Positions 1 through 10,182 are shown, counted from the first letter of the stretch. The stretch is 64,000 nucleotides of DNA from Hyalangium versicolor (GCF_020103695.1 NZ_JAHXBF010000019.1:186001-250000), one strand, 5' to 3'. Made by a program: numbers and translations. Notes: a model not told the origin generated them from the letters alone.

Positions 1-554
1 CTCGCCTCGCAGCCGCCACCGCGGTTGACGCCACAGATGGTCATCGACGTCGTCGAGTAGTGCTTCTCCTTGAAGAAGGCCCCCGAGCCGTCATCGAAGA
101 AGCTCGTGGGGAACTTCCACACGGAGATGGTGGCCTTGGACGAGCACCGCATGCCGCCCGTGTTGGCCTGGTACACACCCTCCGTCGTGTTCGGCGGCCG
201 GTGTTCGATGGAGTTCTCCGCCTCGCACGTCACCGTCGGGCTGTCCGCCTTCGTGAAGACGTAGGTGATGGTGCCGCCGCCCGTCTTCGAGGAGCGCCCG
301 TCGAGGTCCTTGTAGCGCTCATTGGCGCGCTGAGCCACGGTGCTGGGGTCGAGCAGGTTCCAGCTGTCGGGCAGCACGTGCATCTTTGCCTGGGTGGCAT
401 CCCAGATGGCCGTCGCGCTGGACTCCTGCACCTTCAGCGACAGGAAGGCGATCTCCGCGAAGTGGATGCCGAAAACCAGGATCGTCACGAAGACGAGCAG
501 CCCGATGGCCAGCTCCACCGTGCCCTGGCCTCTCTGTCGTCGTGTCGTCACCAT
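1..554 (-). CDS. TadE-like pseudopilin, partial (C-terminus off window)
   Basis: The frame is open to the window edge, so only the first 184 codons are present. The protein starts MVTTRRQRGQGTVELAIG and then has one long hydrophobic helix (about residues 13-35), the N-terminal pattern of TadE/TadG pseudopilins with a Gly-x-x-x-Val/Glu helix entry. The rest is a predicted exported region with several cysteines. The ATG lies inside the end of the upstream gene (ATGGTGA, 7-bp overlap), so the two are translationally coupled. By family knowledge TadE-like proteins are minor pilins processed for Flp/Tad pili or related secretion machines; which machine operates here cannot be told, because the remaining tad genes are outside the window. 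Confidence 0.8.
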   Translation of the reverse strand, partial: MVTTRRQRGQGTVELAIGLLVFVTILVFGIHFAEIAFLSLKVQESSATAIWDATQAKMHVLPDSWNLLDPSTVAQRANERYKDLDGRSSKTGGGTITYVFTKADSPTVTCEAENSIEHRPPNTTEGVYQANTGGMRCSSKATISVWKFPTSFFDDGSGAFFKEKHYSTTSMTICGVNRGGGCEA

Positions 555-2158
555 CCGGCGTACTCCGCGCTCTTGAGGGCCTCATAGGCCTGCTGGGTGA
601 AGGGCGCTCCCGATGCGCCCAGCGCCTTGCCCACGTCCTCCTTGCCCTTCTTGTCCACCCACGCGGAGATGAGCGTGGCGCGCCAGAAGGGGTTGAGGAA
701 GTTGGGCGGCTCCGTCCACTGCCCCGTCCTGTGGTGGTAGTAGGCGATGCCCGCCGACAGCGCGGTGGCCTTGGAGATGTCCGTCCCGTTCGTCAGGGTG
801 ATGCCGCGGTTGTCGAACTTCTCGTTGGTGCTGGAGAACCGGAAGTTGAAGAAGAGGTTCCAGGGGTCCGCGCTGCTGCCCATGCGGCTCTGATAGTCGC
901 GCTGGATGATGGCGTAGTTCTTCGGCTGGCCGAAGTTCTCATCCTCCTCGGCGACGTGCTTGAAGTTGTAGTCCGCGTGCGGCGGCCACATGCCCGGGCA
1001 CAGGGTGCAGTCGCCCATGGTGTGGTCCTCCTTGCGGCCGTTGTCGTCCGCGGAACCGCCCGTCCAGTAGTGCTCGTCGTTGTGGCTGGGCTCGTCGGTG
1101 CTCTTCACGTGCGCATCGATGCCGCCGGACTCACCTCGGGACATGGGCGGGCAGGGCGACTGTCCCCGTCCGAAGGTGAGGGTCACCGAGCCATGGTCAT
1201 CCCCCCAGGCCGCGCCGTTCTCCGCGGGCTTGGCCGAGTGGTTCTTGTTGCTGTTGAAGTAGCCGCTGCCCTCGTCCTCGACCGTGTTGATGATGTCCAT
1301 GGCCGGCACGATCGTCTGCAGCTTGTTCTTGATGGGGTTCGCGCCCCCTTCACGTCCGGTGACGAAGGCATAGCCGCGCGAGCCCATGGCCGCGTAGACG
1401 AAGTGGTTCTTGTGGTCCGCCTTGCGGCGCGTGCAGAAGGCGCCTTCCTTGGCGCAGCTCTCGTCGCCCTCGATTTCGAAGGTGTTGACGCTGGCGGCGC
1501 CCGTGCTCGCGACGATCTCCTCGCCGAACATGCTGCCCTTGTTGGCCTGCTTGGCGATCTTGTCGGCGATCGTCGCGCCCGCGAGGGCCGACTTCAGGGC
1601 GTCATAGGCATCCTTCTGCGCCTTGGAGATGGAGCCGAGCTGCAGGGCTCGGGCCTCGTGGCCCGCGCGGGGGTCCGCGCCCGACCACTTGCTCTCCACC
1701 TGCTGGTCCTCCTTCGAGAGATCATCCCGAGCCTTGTCGATGTCCTGAATGGCCTTGTTGCCGCACTGACAGAACCGGGCGCAGGTGGCGTTGGTCGGAG
1801 CGCACGGGCAGTTGGAGGCAATGATGAGCTCGTAGGGCTTCTTGGCGTCGTTATAGGCCCTCCGCCCGCCTTCCAGGGCGGCGCGGTAGAAGCCGCTCCA
1901 GGAGATGAGGCTCTCCACGCCCGTCATGACCACCATGTGGCCCATGAAGGCGCGGTTGAGCAGGGAGACACCATTGAAGGTGCGGGCGGTGGCCACGGCC
2001 TGGGAGTAGGCCGCCGCGTCCGCGACGGTCTGCAGCTCCATCTTCTCGCGCGCCTTCATGCCGATGGAGAGCGTCATGCACACCATCAGCGTGAGCAACA
2101 GCAGGGTGAGCGCGAAGAGGACCATGGTCTGGCCTCGCTGGCGCAGAGTGGGGGTCAT
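548..2158 (-). CDS. TadG-like pilus-assembly/secreted protein with N-terminal membrane anchor
   Basis: A 536-residue protein starting MTPTLRQRGQTMVLFAL, with a single transmembrane helix at about residues 12-33. A helical segment KMELQTVADAAAYSQA follows, typical of Tad/TadG N-terminal domains (PF13400-like). The remainder is a long Cys-containing extracellular region (NCPCAPTNATCARFCQC near residues 115-130) with no catalytic motif I recognise. I chose the ATG at 2158, behind GAGG, rather than the upstream ATG at 2176 that overlaps the preceding stop. It sits between two TadE-like genes in the same direction with overlaps or gaps of a few bases, so the three form an operon. Family role: minor pilin/pilus-associated protein; substrate and machine are inferred only. 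Confidence 0.75.
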   Translation of the reverse strand: MTPTLRQRGQTMVLFALTLLLLTLMVCMTLSIGMKAREKMELQTVADAAAYSQAVATARTFNGVSLLNRAFMGHMVVMTGVESLISWSGFYRAALEGGRRAYNDAKKPYELIIASNCPCAPTNATCARFCQCGNKAIQDIDKARDDLSKEDQQVESKWSGADPRAGHEARALQLGSISKAQKDAYDALKSALAGATIADKIAKQANKGSMFGEEIVASTGAASVNTFEIEGDESCAKEGAFCTRRKADHKNHFVYAAMGSRGYAFVTGREGGANPIKNKLQTIVPAMDIINTVEDEGSGYFNSNKNHSAKPAENGAAWGDDHGSVTLTFGRGQSPCPPMSRGESGGIDAHVKSTDEPSHNDEHYWTGGSADDNGRKEDHTMGDCTLCPGMWPPHADYNFKHVAEEDENFGQPKNYAIIQRDYQSRMGSSADPWNLFFNFRFSSTNEKFDNRGITLTNGTDISKATALSAGIAYYHHRTGQWTEPPNFLNPFWRATLISAWVDKKGKEDVGKALGASGAPFTQQAYEALKSAEYAGW

Positions 2159-2165
2159 CACGTCC

Positions 2166-2975
2166 TCACAAGCCATCCGGCGTGCCGGGGCAGTTCTGGG
2201 TGGAGAAGTGGACTTGCTTGGCGGGAGTCATCATCCGCATCCCGTAGGTGGCGTGGATGGGGAAGACGTACTCCTTCGAATTGATCCGCGAGATGAGCTC
2301 GCCCTGGATGAGCGAGTCGAACGACGGAGGGCTGCTCCCGGCCGTCCATCCGGCGTTCTTCTCCGCGAGCATCAGCGGGTTGGCGGCGTTGTAGTTCTGC
2401 AGCCCGTAGTAGGAGAGGATCATCCGGCTGATGACCCAGTCGGCGAAGGGAATCTTCAGCGCGAACCAGTAGACCAGCCGCACCTCGAGGCGCAGGCCGC
2501 CCGTGTTGGCGCTGCCGCTGAGCTGGGTAGGCTGATCGAACTTCTCATCCTCCTGCCCCGAGATTTCGCCCCGCGTGGGCTTCTCGCGTGCCATCCAGAA
2601 GATGGGGCCGGTGTGGTTGCCGTCGATGCCCGACTTGTACTTGGGGTCCGGGTTCCTCGGCGAACCGATGCGATCCTGCCAGGCCCTGGCCAGCTTCTGC
2701 GCGGGAGAGCCGCCTCCCGTGCCCTGGCCCATATAGGGGATGACGCTCGGCAGCAGCCCCGCGAGCGCCGCATGCATCATGGGGACGCAGTCGCCGTGGT
2801 TGCGAGCACCCGCCCGGACGGCCTGGAAGGCCGCGTACTCGGCCATGATGCGGCCCTGCAGCATCATGAAGAGCTGCAGGGTTCCGAGGATCAGGAACAC
2901 GGTAAGGGGGAGCGTCAGAGCGGCTTCCACCGCGGCCTGGCCGGCGTCTCGGCTCCGTGATCGTTGGGAAAACAT
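2166..2975 (-). CDS. TadE-like pseudopilin
   Basis: A 269-residue protein starting MFSQRSRSRDAGQAAVEAAL. The motif GQAAVEAALTLPL followed by a hydrophobic helix (about residues 11-36) is the classic TadE entry (GxxxxE/L with Glu at position 5 of the helix), and LMMLQGRIMAEYAAFQAVRAG continues the pseudopilin helix. An in-frame ATG 13 codons upstream (3014) would add a poorly conserved tail; I prefer 2975 because charged residues then directly precede the helix. It is the first gene of the three-gene tad-like operon, with stop and next start separated by about 7 bp. Acts in the inner membrane/periplasm. The N-terminal helix is confidently identified; the exact pilus system is not. Confidence 0.78.
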   Translation of the reverse strand: MFSQRSRSRDAGQAAVEAALTLPLTVFLILGTLQLFMMLQGRIMAEYAAFQAVRAGARNHGDCVPMMHAALAGLLPSVIPYMGQGTGGGSPAQKLARAWQDRIGSPRNPDPKYKSGIDGNHTGPIFWMAREKPTRGEISGQEDEKFDQPTQLSGSANTGGLRLEVRLVYWFALKIPFADWVISRMILSYYGLQNYNAANPLMLAEKNAGWTAGSSPPSFDSLIQGELISRINSKEYVFPIHATYGMRMMTPAKQVHFSTQNCPGTPDGL

Positions 2976-3157
2976 GCAAGGGCTATTTTCGCTGTCCCCT
3001 GCCCTCCGAGACATCCGCCAAGTGGACGCAAGGATGGGAGAATCTGCGGGTCTTCTCTACATCCGGCACCGCAGATTCTATTCCCCATGGAGTTTCACAC
3101 TGAGGCTGTCCGGCCGTAGGGCAAGCGGGCAGGATCAGCGGCAGGCGGAGGTGCCGC

Positions 3158-3430
3158 CTACTTGTGTTTGCCTTCCTTACAGTCCTTCTCGCACTTCTTG
3201 AGGGCGGCTTGGGACTTCTCGAGGCAGGCCACTGAGCACTTCTTGAAGTCGCTGGCGGTGGGGCCCTCTGCGGGGGGGCAGCCGCGCTGACACTGCTCGC
3301 CGACGGTGTTGCGGGCGGCACAGGAGCGATGGCAGGGGTCCTTCTTGCTGGCGAGGGCGGGGCTGGCCACCATCATCAGCCCCAGGGCCGCGGCGAGGGT
3401 CCAACGCGTGAGCGTCTTCGAGGTTCGCAT
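3158..3430 (-). CDS. Small secreted protein with four CX3C motifs
   Basis: A 90-residue protein starting MRTSKTLTRWTLAAALGLMM, a clear Sec signal peptide ending ASPALA-S. The mature part is small and charged and holds eight cysteines arranged as four CX3C pairs (CHRSC, CQRGC, CSVAC, CEKDC). AGGAG lies 7 bases before the chosen ATG; a second ATG one codon upstream (3433) is equally in frame but too close to it. Spaced CX3C pairs on helices often form twin disulfide hairpins or bind metal, but no family is recognised, so function is unknown. It lies about 180 bp upstream of the TadE operon on the same strand and could be exported alongside it. Confidence 0.65.
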   Translation of the reverse strand: MRTSKTLTRWTLAAALGLMMVASPALASKKDPCHRSCAARNTVGEQCQRGCPPAEGPTASDFKKCSVACLEKSQAALKKCEKDCKEGKHK

Positions 3431-3566
3431 CATCCGACTCCTAGGAGCGCGGCCGCAGATGCGACCGTTTGGAGGAGTGGGAGGATAGCGCACGCGGCGT
3501 CAGCATGCATGGAACTGGCAGGCTAGCGAGCGCTGGGAGCTTGGATCCGCAGGCGAGCCGCGAGGC

Positions 3567-5012
<1,446 letters not shown>

Positions 5013-5090
5013 CTGCCTCCGCAAGATAGCAAACAGGAGCGTGAGATCCGCCTGGTTGCTTCCTGCTCGTGCTAGGCTCGCCCGCCCTCC

Positions 5091-6092
5091 ATGCCCCCCC
5101 GCAAGGTGAAGAAGAAGAAAGCGCGTGCCTCGGCACAGCCCGTGCCCCCGGCGCGCGCCCCGCGTCGCCGCGCGAAGACCGTGGTCATCCTCTCGCGAAA
5201 GCGCTCTCTGTACTCGACGCGCCGGCTCGTGGAGGCCATCAAGCAGCGCGGGCACCGTCCCCTGGTGCTCGACACGCTGCGCTGCACCATGATTCTGGCC
5301 AAGGGCCACCCGCGGATGATGTACCGCGGCGTGGAGATTCGAGGCGTGGACGTGGTGATTCCGCGGATTGGTGCCTCCATCACCGCCTACGGCCTGGCGG
5401 TGGTGACCCACTTCGACATGATGGGAGTGCCGGTGGTGAACGCGGCGCAATCCATCTCGCGCAGCCGGGACAAGCTGCGCTGCCTGCAGTATCTGTCACG
5501 CGCAGGGTTGGACATTCCACGCACGGTCATGGCGCACGACCGGAGCAACGTCCGCAAGCTGGTGGAGGAGGTGGGCGGGTTGCCGCTCATCATCAAGCTC
5601 ATCAAGGGCACCCAGGGAGTCGGCGTGATGATTGCTCACACGCTCCAGGAGGTGCAGAGCATCGTGGACACCTTCTGGGACCTGGGGCAGGAAATCGTCC
5701 TCCAGGAGTTCGTCGCCGAGAGCAAGGGCAAGGACGTGCGAGCGCTGGTGGTGGGCGACCGGGTGGTGGGGGCGATGCGGCGGCAGGCGAAGAAGGAGGG
5801 CGAGTTCCGCTCCAACATCCACCGGGGCGGAGAGGGCCAACCCATCCAATTGCCGCCCGCATATATAGAGGCGGCGGTGGGGGCGGCGCGCATCATCGGC
5901 CTGGGCATCGCCGGGGTGGACATGCTGGAGGGCAACGAGGGGCCGCGATTGATGGAAATCAACTCCAGCCCTGGCTTCGAGGGCCTGGAGGCGGCCACCC
6001 AGCAGGACATCGCCGGGGAGATGATTGAGTACGCCCTGGCCTTCGGCGAGAGCAGGCGGGCGGCCGAGCCCGGGCACCGCCGGGTGAGTTGA
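5091..6092 (+). CDS. RimK-family ATP-grasp amino acid ligase
   Basis: A 333-residue ATP-grasp ligase. After a basic, low-complexity N-terminal tail of about 28 residues comes the RimK pre-ATP-grasp domain (RKRSLYSTRRLVEA, VVIPRIGASITAYGLAVV). The ATP-grasp fold follows, with the nucleotide-binding segment LIIKLIKGTQGVGVM, the DVRALVVG strand and the metal-binding LMEINSSPGFEGLE near the C-terminus. E. coli RimK adds glutamates to ribosomal protein S6; relatives make poly-glutamate-type tails on other acceptors. The basic extension (KVKKKKARASAQ) is absent from E. coli RimK and may aid ribosome or nucleic-acid contact (inference). Transcribed divergently from the FHA regulator. I do not assign rimK outright because specificity varies in this family. 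Confidence 0.88.
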   Translation: MPPRKVKKKKARASAQPVPPARAPRRRAKTVVILSRKRSLYSTRRLVEAIKQRGHRPLVLDTLRCTMILAKGHPRMMYRGVEIRGVDVVIPRIGASITAYGLAVVTHFDMMGVPVVNAAQSISRSRDKLRCLQYLSRAGLDIPRTVMAHDRSNVRKLVEEVGGLPLIIKLIKGTQGVGVMIAHTLQEVQSIVDTFWDLGQEIVLQEFVAESKGKDVRALVVGDRVVGAMRRQAKKEGEFRSNIHRGGEGQPIQLPPAYIEAAVGAARIIGLGIAGVDMLEGNEGPRLMEINSSPGFEGLEAATQQDIAGEMIEYALAFGESRRAAEPGHRRVS

Positions 6093-6218
6093 AGTGGTGA
6101 AGGGGTGGCGGGCGTACGAGCCCTCCACTTGGTGGATCCTTCGGGAATGAGCGTCGCTGCCAGATGTCAGGAGGGGATTGGCATCGGCGGATCGCCCCTC
6201 TAATCTGGGCGCCTCCGA

Positions 6219-6893
6219 ATGAGACCCCTGCTGCCCAAGCCGCTGCAGATTACCGTCTACCAGGACGTGCTGTGCTCCTGGTGCTATCTCGCCGACCTCC
6301 GCCTGGAGGTGCTCCGCAAGGAGTTTGGCGACACCGTGCGTTGGCGTGTCCGACCCTACCCGCTGCGTGTCCAGGACACGCTGCCCACGGAGCGCGAGCT
6401 GCGTGGGCTGTCCGAGGAGGTGCAGCGCGCGCGCGAGGAACCCGAGGCCGTGGCGCGTCTGCTGACGCCGGACCTGTGGTTGGGCGGAGATCCTCCTCGC
6501 TCGAGTCTGCCGGGACTGGCGGCGCTGGAGGCGGCGCGGCTTCAGGGCCCGCAGGCCCGCGCGTACCTGGCCAGGGCGATGCAGCGCGCGGCGCTCGAGC
6601 AGGGCGTGAACGTGTCGCGCACGGATGTAGTGTTCGAGTTGGCCAGCCGCGTGGGCCTTGCCATGAACGACTTCTCCCTGGCGTTTCATTCCGAGGAGAC
6701 GCGGCGGCTCATCCTGGATGAGCACCGTCTGGCCGCGGGGCGCGGCGTGCGCGGCGTGCCCACCCTCGTCATCGCCGGCCGGTGGATGATCTGCGGCCTG
6801 CGAGACCTGGCCGAGTACCGCGAGCACATCCTCACCTGCATGGGGAAGCTGGCGGCGCCCCGCTCGGGTTCATCCGAGCGGATCGTCCACTGA
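6219..6893 (+). CDS. DsbA-family (FrnE-like) thiol oxidoreductase
   Basis: A 224-residue thioredoxin-fold protein. The redox motif C19-S-W-C22 follows strand ITVYQDVL, an all-helical insertion spans about residues 70-165, and the cis-proline loop is RGVRGVPTLVI. This is the layout of the cytoplasmic FrnE/HCCA-isomerase-like branch of the DsbA family. There is no signal peptide, so it probably acts in the cytoplasm. The start ATG has no strong ribosome-binding site but gives the expected N-terminus. The next gene is convergent, ending 15 bp after this stop. Likely role is disulfide exchange or glutathione-linked redox chemistry; a specific substrate cannot be assigned. Confidence 0.85.
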   Translation: MRPLLPKPLQITVYQDVLCSWCYLADLRLEVLRKEFGDTVRWRVRPYPLRVQDTLPTERELRGLSEEVQRAREEPEAVARLLTPDLWLGGDPPRSSLPGLAALEAARLQGPQARAYLARAMQRAALEQGVNVSRTDVVFELASRVGLAMNDFSLAFHSEETRRLILDEHRLAAGRGVRGVPTLVIAGRWMICGLRDLAEYREHILTCMGKLAAPRSGSSERIVH

Positions 6894-6907
6894 GCCTCGG
6901 CGGGTGC

Positions 6908-7849
6908 TCAGCCCTCGCCGTCCACCTGCGCCCCGTTGCGCAGCGAAAGGTAGAGGCCGCCCATCAGCAGATAGCTCAGGCCCATGGCGGGGAGCGCACC
7001 CACGCAGCACGCCAGCGTGCCCGCGATGACGACCAGGCCTCCCACGATGCCCACGCCGAGGATGGAAAGCTTCTCGCCACGCGCGTACGCGTAGCAGTTG
7101 CGGATCATCTGCGTGGGTGAGGCACCATCGTTGAAGGCGATCTCCGCCTGGAGCAGGTACAGCGGCACGGTGAAGTAGATGAGCGGAATGATGGCCAGCA
7201 CGCCCACTCCGACGCCGACGGGCCACATCGATTCCCAGTCCCAGTGAAGGACCATACCCACGCCCGCGACGATGCCGGCGAGGGCCGCGATGGGCACGCC
7301 GACGAGCAACACGACGAGCAGCATGGTGATGAGGTAGGGGCCCACCTTGTGGATCTGGCTGAAGATGCGTCCGATGTCCGGCTTGCTGCCCTGGAGCACG
7401 TCGATCAGCATCCGCATGAGGCCCAGCGTCATCACTCCCGACACCGCCTGCTGCATGATGGTGCTGACGATGGTGAGGACCACGGAGAGCGCGGAGTTGT
7501 TCGCCATCCCGCCGATGGCCGGCAGGATGCTGGTGACGAGGTTGGCGGCGAAGGCGACGCCGAAGAAGACGAGCACGCCCACGCCGAGCATCAACCATTC
7601 GCGCTTGAAGATGTCGAAGCAGTAGTCCCACAACTCGCTGAAGCTCCAGTTGTCGCGGTTGAATGGGAAGCGCTGCTCCATGCCCAGGCGCTGCTGGCAC
7701 GAAGGGCACAACGTCTGGGCGCCCCCTTCGGCGCAGGTGGAGCACATGAAGTTGCCGCACCGCGTGCACGTGCGTGTCGCCAGCTGCTCCGGGTGGACAG
7801 CGCACCGCGCACCCCCCAGGCCCATGCCACCCCAATCGGTCTCGTTCAT
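6908..7849 (-). CDS. B-box/zinc-ribbon polytopic membrane protein
   Basis: A 313-residue protein starting MNETDWGGMG. Residues about 12-50 carry a B-box-like zinc site (CAVHPE, CTRCGNFMCSTC, LCPSC). A linker with aromatic residues follows, then at least five or six hydrophobic segments (VGVLVFFGVAFAANLV, LITMLLVVLLVGVPIAALAGI, VGVGVGVLAIIPLIYF, and a C-terminal pair). ATG 7849 follows GAGAGAGGCG; the longer reading frame upstream lacks support. The zinc knuckle joined to a DUF975-like membrane part is common in myxobacterial genomes, but no biochemical role is known to me. It probably sits in the inner membrane with the zinc domain in the cytoplasm (inference). Confidence 0.8.
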   Translation of the reverse strand: MNETDWGGMGLGGARCAVHPEQLATRTCTRCGNFMCSTCAEGGAQTLCPSCQQRLGMEQRFPFNRDNWSFSELWDYCFDIFKREWLMLGVGVLVFFGVAFAANLVTSILPAIGGMANNSALSVVLTIVSTIMQQAVSGVMTLGLMRMLIDVLQGSKPDIGRIFSQIHKVGPYLITMLLVVLLVGVPIAALAGIVAGVGMVLHWDWESMWPVGVGVGVLAIIPLIYFTVPLYLLQAEIAFNDGASPTQMIRNCYAYARGEKLSILGVGIVGGLVVIAGTLACCVGALPAMGLSYLLMGGLYLSLRNGAQVDGEG

Positions 7850-8103
7850 CGCCTCTCTCTCCGGCCAGCCAGGCAAGGGCCTTTGCCCCCCCAACCCCGT
7901 AAGCCTTTCATTTTCCAGGGTTCAACATGGGGAGAAAGCGCCCCAACCCCACTCCAAGGGCCCTTCGCCATGTAGGCGTGGGTGCTACACAAAGGGTGTT
8001 GGATTCTGGGGGGTGTGAATTTCTTTCTGATCGGCCCGTCTGCTCGAATGTCGTCGGAAGACGCGAGCGGCCCCGCCCGTTCGCAGGCCCGGAGAACCCT
8101 CAT

Positions 8104-9204
8104 ATGCGTCGCCTACTCGCACTGCTCACGCCGTTGGCCCTGGTGGCTGGCACCGGTTGCGTTGTCACCCCGTACCACGCGCACACGCGCACCTATCGAA
8201 CCGTGGAGGTGACGCAGTATCGCTTCTCGGGCCCCCACCCCATTCCGGGCGGTGACGGCTGGTGCCTCGAGGAGTACGACCACGTCCACGACTACGCGCC
8301 CGAGGTGCAGTACTACACCTATACCAACGACGTGTACCGGTACCGGGGCCCCACGCTGGTCTGGTACATGGACTACCACCCGATTCCGGTGGGCGGGTAC
8401 TGCAACCTCCACGGCCGGCACTCGCACGACTACTACCCGCGGCAGTACGACGGCTGGAACTACTCGTGGGATCGCGGCCGTTCGGGCTACGTGTACAGCA
8501 ACCCGCGCTACACGCACGGAGCTTCGCCCGCCCCGGGCTACTCGCAGCCGGCACCGCGCCCCAACTACCCGCCCCCTTCGCGCGGTGGCGGCTATAGCGG
8601 CGGCTACAACAGCGGTTACAGCAACAGCAACAGCGGCAGCACCTACCGTCCCCCGAGCGGCACGGAGCACGGCTCGTCTGGCGGTGGCTGGGGCAACCCG
8701 CCTCCTCCGGGCGGTGGTGGAACCCGTCCTCCTCCCCCGAGCGGTGGTGGCAGCTACCCTCCTCCTGGCGGAGGCAACAACGGTGGTGGCTCGCACACCC
8801 CGGGCACTCCTCCGGGTGGCGGCGGGGGCAATAGCGGCGGGGGCTACGGCGGCAACAACGGTGGCGGCAACAACGGTGGCGGCAACAACGGTGGCGGCAA
8901 CAACGGTGGCGGCAACAACGGTGGCGGTTGGGGCAACGGCGGCGGCAACAGCGGCGGCGGCAACAACGGCGGCGGCAACAGTGGCGGCAACAACGGTGGT
9001 GGCTACGGCCGGGGCGGCGGTAACGGCGGCGGCAACGGTGGTGGCAATGGCGGTGGCAATGGCGGCGGTTGGGGCAACGGTGGCGGCAACCACGGTGGCA
9101 GCAGCAACAGCGGCGGCAGCAGCGGTGGTCGTCCGCCTCCGTCCGGCAGTGGCTCCGCCCCGCGCAGTGGTTCCTCCAACTCGGGCGGGAACGTCCACTG
9201 GTAG
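8104..9204 (+). CDS. Gly/Asn-repeat surface lipoprotein
   Basis: A 366-residue predicted lipoprotein. The signal peptide MRRLLALLTPLALVAGTGC ends in a lipobox (VAGTGC). Residues about 20-140 are Tyr/His-rich (YHAHTRTYRTVEV, YDHVHDYAPEVQYYTY) and may form a small globular domain. From about residue 150 to the end the protein is almost entirely Gly, Asn, Ser, Pro and Tyr with repeats of GGNNG and PPPGGG type, a flexible or amyloid/adhesive-like tail. The ATG at 8104 follows GGAG and is the first to give a signal peptide. It is preceded by about 250 bp without a gene. Function unknown; cell-surface or extracellular-matrix role is inference from composition. Confidence 0.8.
   Translation: MRRLLALLTPLALVAGTGCVVTPYHAHTRTYRTVEVTQYRFSGPHPIPGGDGWCLEEYDHVHDYAPEVQYYTYTNDVYRYRGPTLVWYMDYHPIPVGGYCNLHGRHSHDYYPRQYDGWNYSWDRGRSGYVYSNPRYTHGASPAPGYSQPAPRPNYPPPSRGGGYSGGYNSGYSNSNSGSTYRPPSGTEHGSSGGGWGNPPPPGGGGTRPPPPSGGGSYPPPGGGNNGGGSHTPGTPPGGGGGNSGGGYGGNNGGGNNGGGNNGGGNNGGGNNGGGWGNGGGNSGGGNNGGGNSGGNNGGGYGRGGGNGGGNGGGNGGGNGGGWGNGGGNHGGSSNSGGSSGGRPPPSGSGSAPRSGSSNSGGNVHW
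8848..8922 (+). repeat. Five perfect 15-bp tandem repeats inside the Gly/Asn lipoprotein gene
   Basis: The unit GGCGGCAACAACGGT occurs five times in a row without change, encoding GGNNG each time, with degenerate copies on both sides to about 9100. Because the unit is a multiple of three, copy-number change would keep the frame, so the tail length could vary between strains. It is coding DNA, not an intergenic array. Confidence 0.9.
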
Positions 9205-9283
9205 TTGATCGTCCGTAACGGGACGATCTCCCGGCGGGGTGGATTGCCGCCCCGCCGGTGCATGGAAATCTTGGCGAGCAGTC

Positions 9284-10141
9284 ATGAAGTCTTCGAGTCT
9301 GCTCGCTTGCTGTGCTCTCCTCGGGGTGAACCTCGCCGCCTGCGGTCCTGGCGCCATGCCGGATCCGGGAACGCGCACCGAGGACGCCCAGATCGTGGAT
9401 CTGGACAATCTCCGCATCACCGTAAGGGGCCGGGCGGAGTTGCTACCCGAGGCCGCGCGGTTGCTGGCTGAACAGGGACAGCCCGCGCCCTCCCTCGCGG
9501 GACTTCCGCTCGTCATCGAAGAACCGCTGCGCGTCGAGGTGAACGATGCGAGCGCCACCTTCGGTGCCAGCACACTCGCCGAGGACAATGGATTCTCGGT
9601 CTCGGATGTGCCGGTGAAGGACATCCACGTGAGCCTGGCGGCGGGGCTCCAGCACGAGAGCCTCGCGCCCAGCTCCACCATCGTCTTCGACACAGCCTTC
9701 ACCGGCTCGAGGCCGCGCACGGATGTCGTGGGTGCCCAGATCTGGGCGCTGCCGATGGCCTTTCATGATGCGCTCACCCGCGCCGTGGGCGAGGAGACCC
9801 TCCTGGCCCTCACCGATGGCCGCGCACGGACGCTCCTGGAGGCAGGGTTCGTGGTGGGCCGGGTGGTGGATGCCAAGGGCCAGCCCGTGGCGGGAGCTCG
9901 CGTGTGGCTCGACCGGGGAGAGCTGGCCAACCGGCTCTACTACCCCCGCGAGGACCTGGCTTCCGCGGACCAGGAGAGCACCAGCTCCAACGGGCTCTTC
10001 GTCTACATCCACACGGGCGCGGACGCGGAGACGTTCCGCGTGAGCCTCCACGGCTCGGAGGATTACGTGTGGCGCAACACGGGCGCAGCACATGGCCGCG
10101 GACTGGTGCTCACGCTCTTCCCGGGCACCGAAGCCCCGTAG
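9284..10141 (+). CDS. Secreted lipoprotein with carboxypeptidase-regulatory-like domain
   Basis: A 285-residue protein with a lipoprotein signal, MKSSSLLACCALLGVNLAAC, cleaved before Cys20. The C-terminal third (about residues 190-270) contains VVGRVVDAKGQPVAGARVWL and later SSNGLFVYI, the beta-sandwich pattern of carboxypeptidase-regulatory-like/Cna-B folds. The middle has no motif I recognise. I chose ATG 9284 over the upstream in-frame ATG at 9239 because it starts the signal peptide. It is 80 bp after the Gly/Asn lipoprotein and could be co-transcribed. The facing gene ends 41 bp downstream. Location: outer envelope; function unknown. Confidence 0.75.
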   Translation: MKSSSLLACCALLGVNLAACGPGAMPDPGTRTEDAQIVDLDNLRITVRGRAELLPEAARLLAEQGQPAPSLAGLPLVIEEPLRVEVNDASATFGASTLAEDNGFSVSDVPVKDIHVSLAAGLQHESLAPSSTIVFDTAFTGSRPRTDVVGAQIWALPMAFHDALTRAVGEETLLALTDGRARTLLEAGFVVGRVVDAKGQPVAGARVWLDRGELANRLYYPREDLASADQESTSSNGLFVYIHTGADAETFRVSLHGSEDYVWRNTGAAHGRGLVLTLFPGTEAP

Positions 10142-10182
10142 GCGGCACGCCGGGCTTCAACGGCCCCTTCGCGCCAGGCCGC

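Noticed and set aside
386..2284. Long open frame on the plus strand opposite the tad-like genes
   Set aside because: Composition is Arg/Val/Gly/His-rich with no motifs; it mirrors the third-position G/C of the real minus-strand genes.
5091..6092. RimK-like gene considered as a second graspetide ligase
   Set aside because: It has the RimK-type N-terminus and no short TT/EE or similar precursor within several hundred bases.
8848..8922. Tandem repeats considered as a CRISPR array
   Set aside because: Repeats are contiguous, coding and 15 bp; no spacers and no cas genes.
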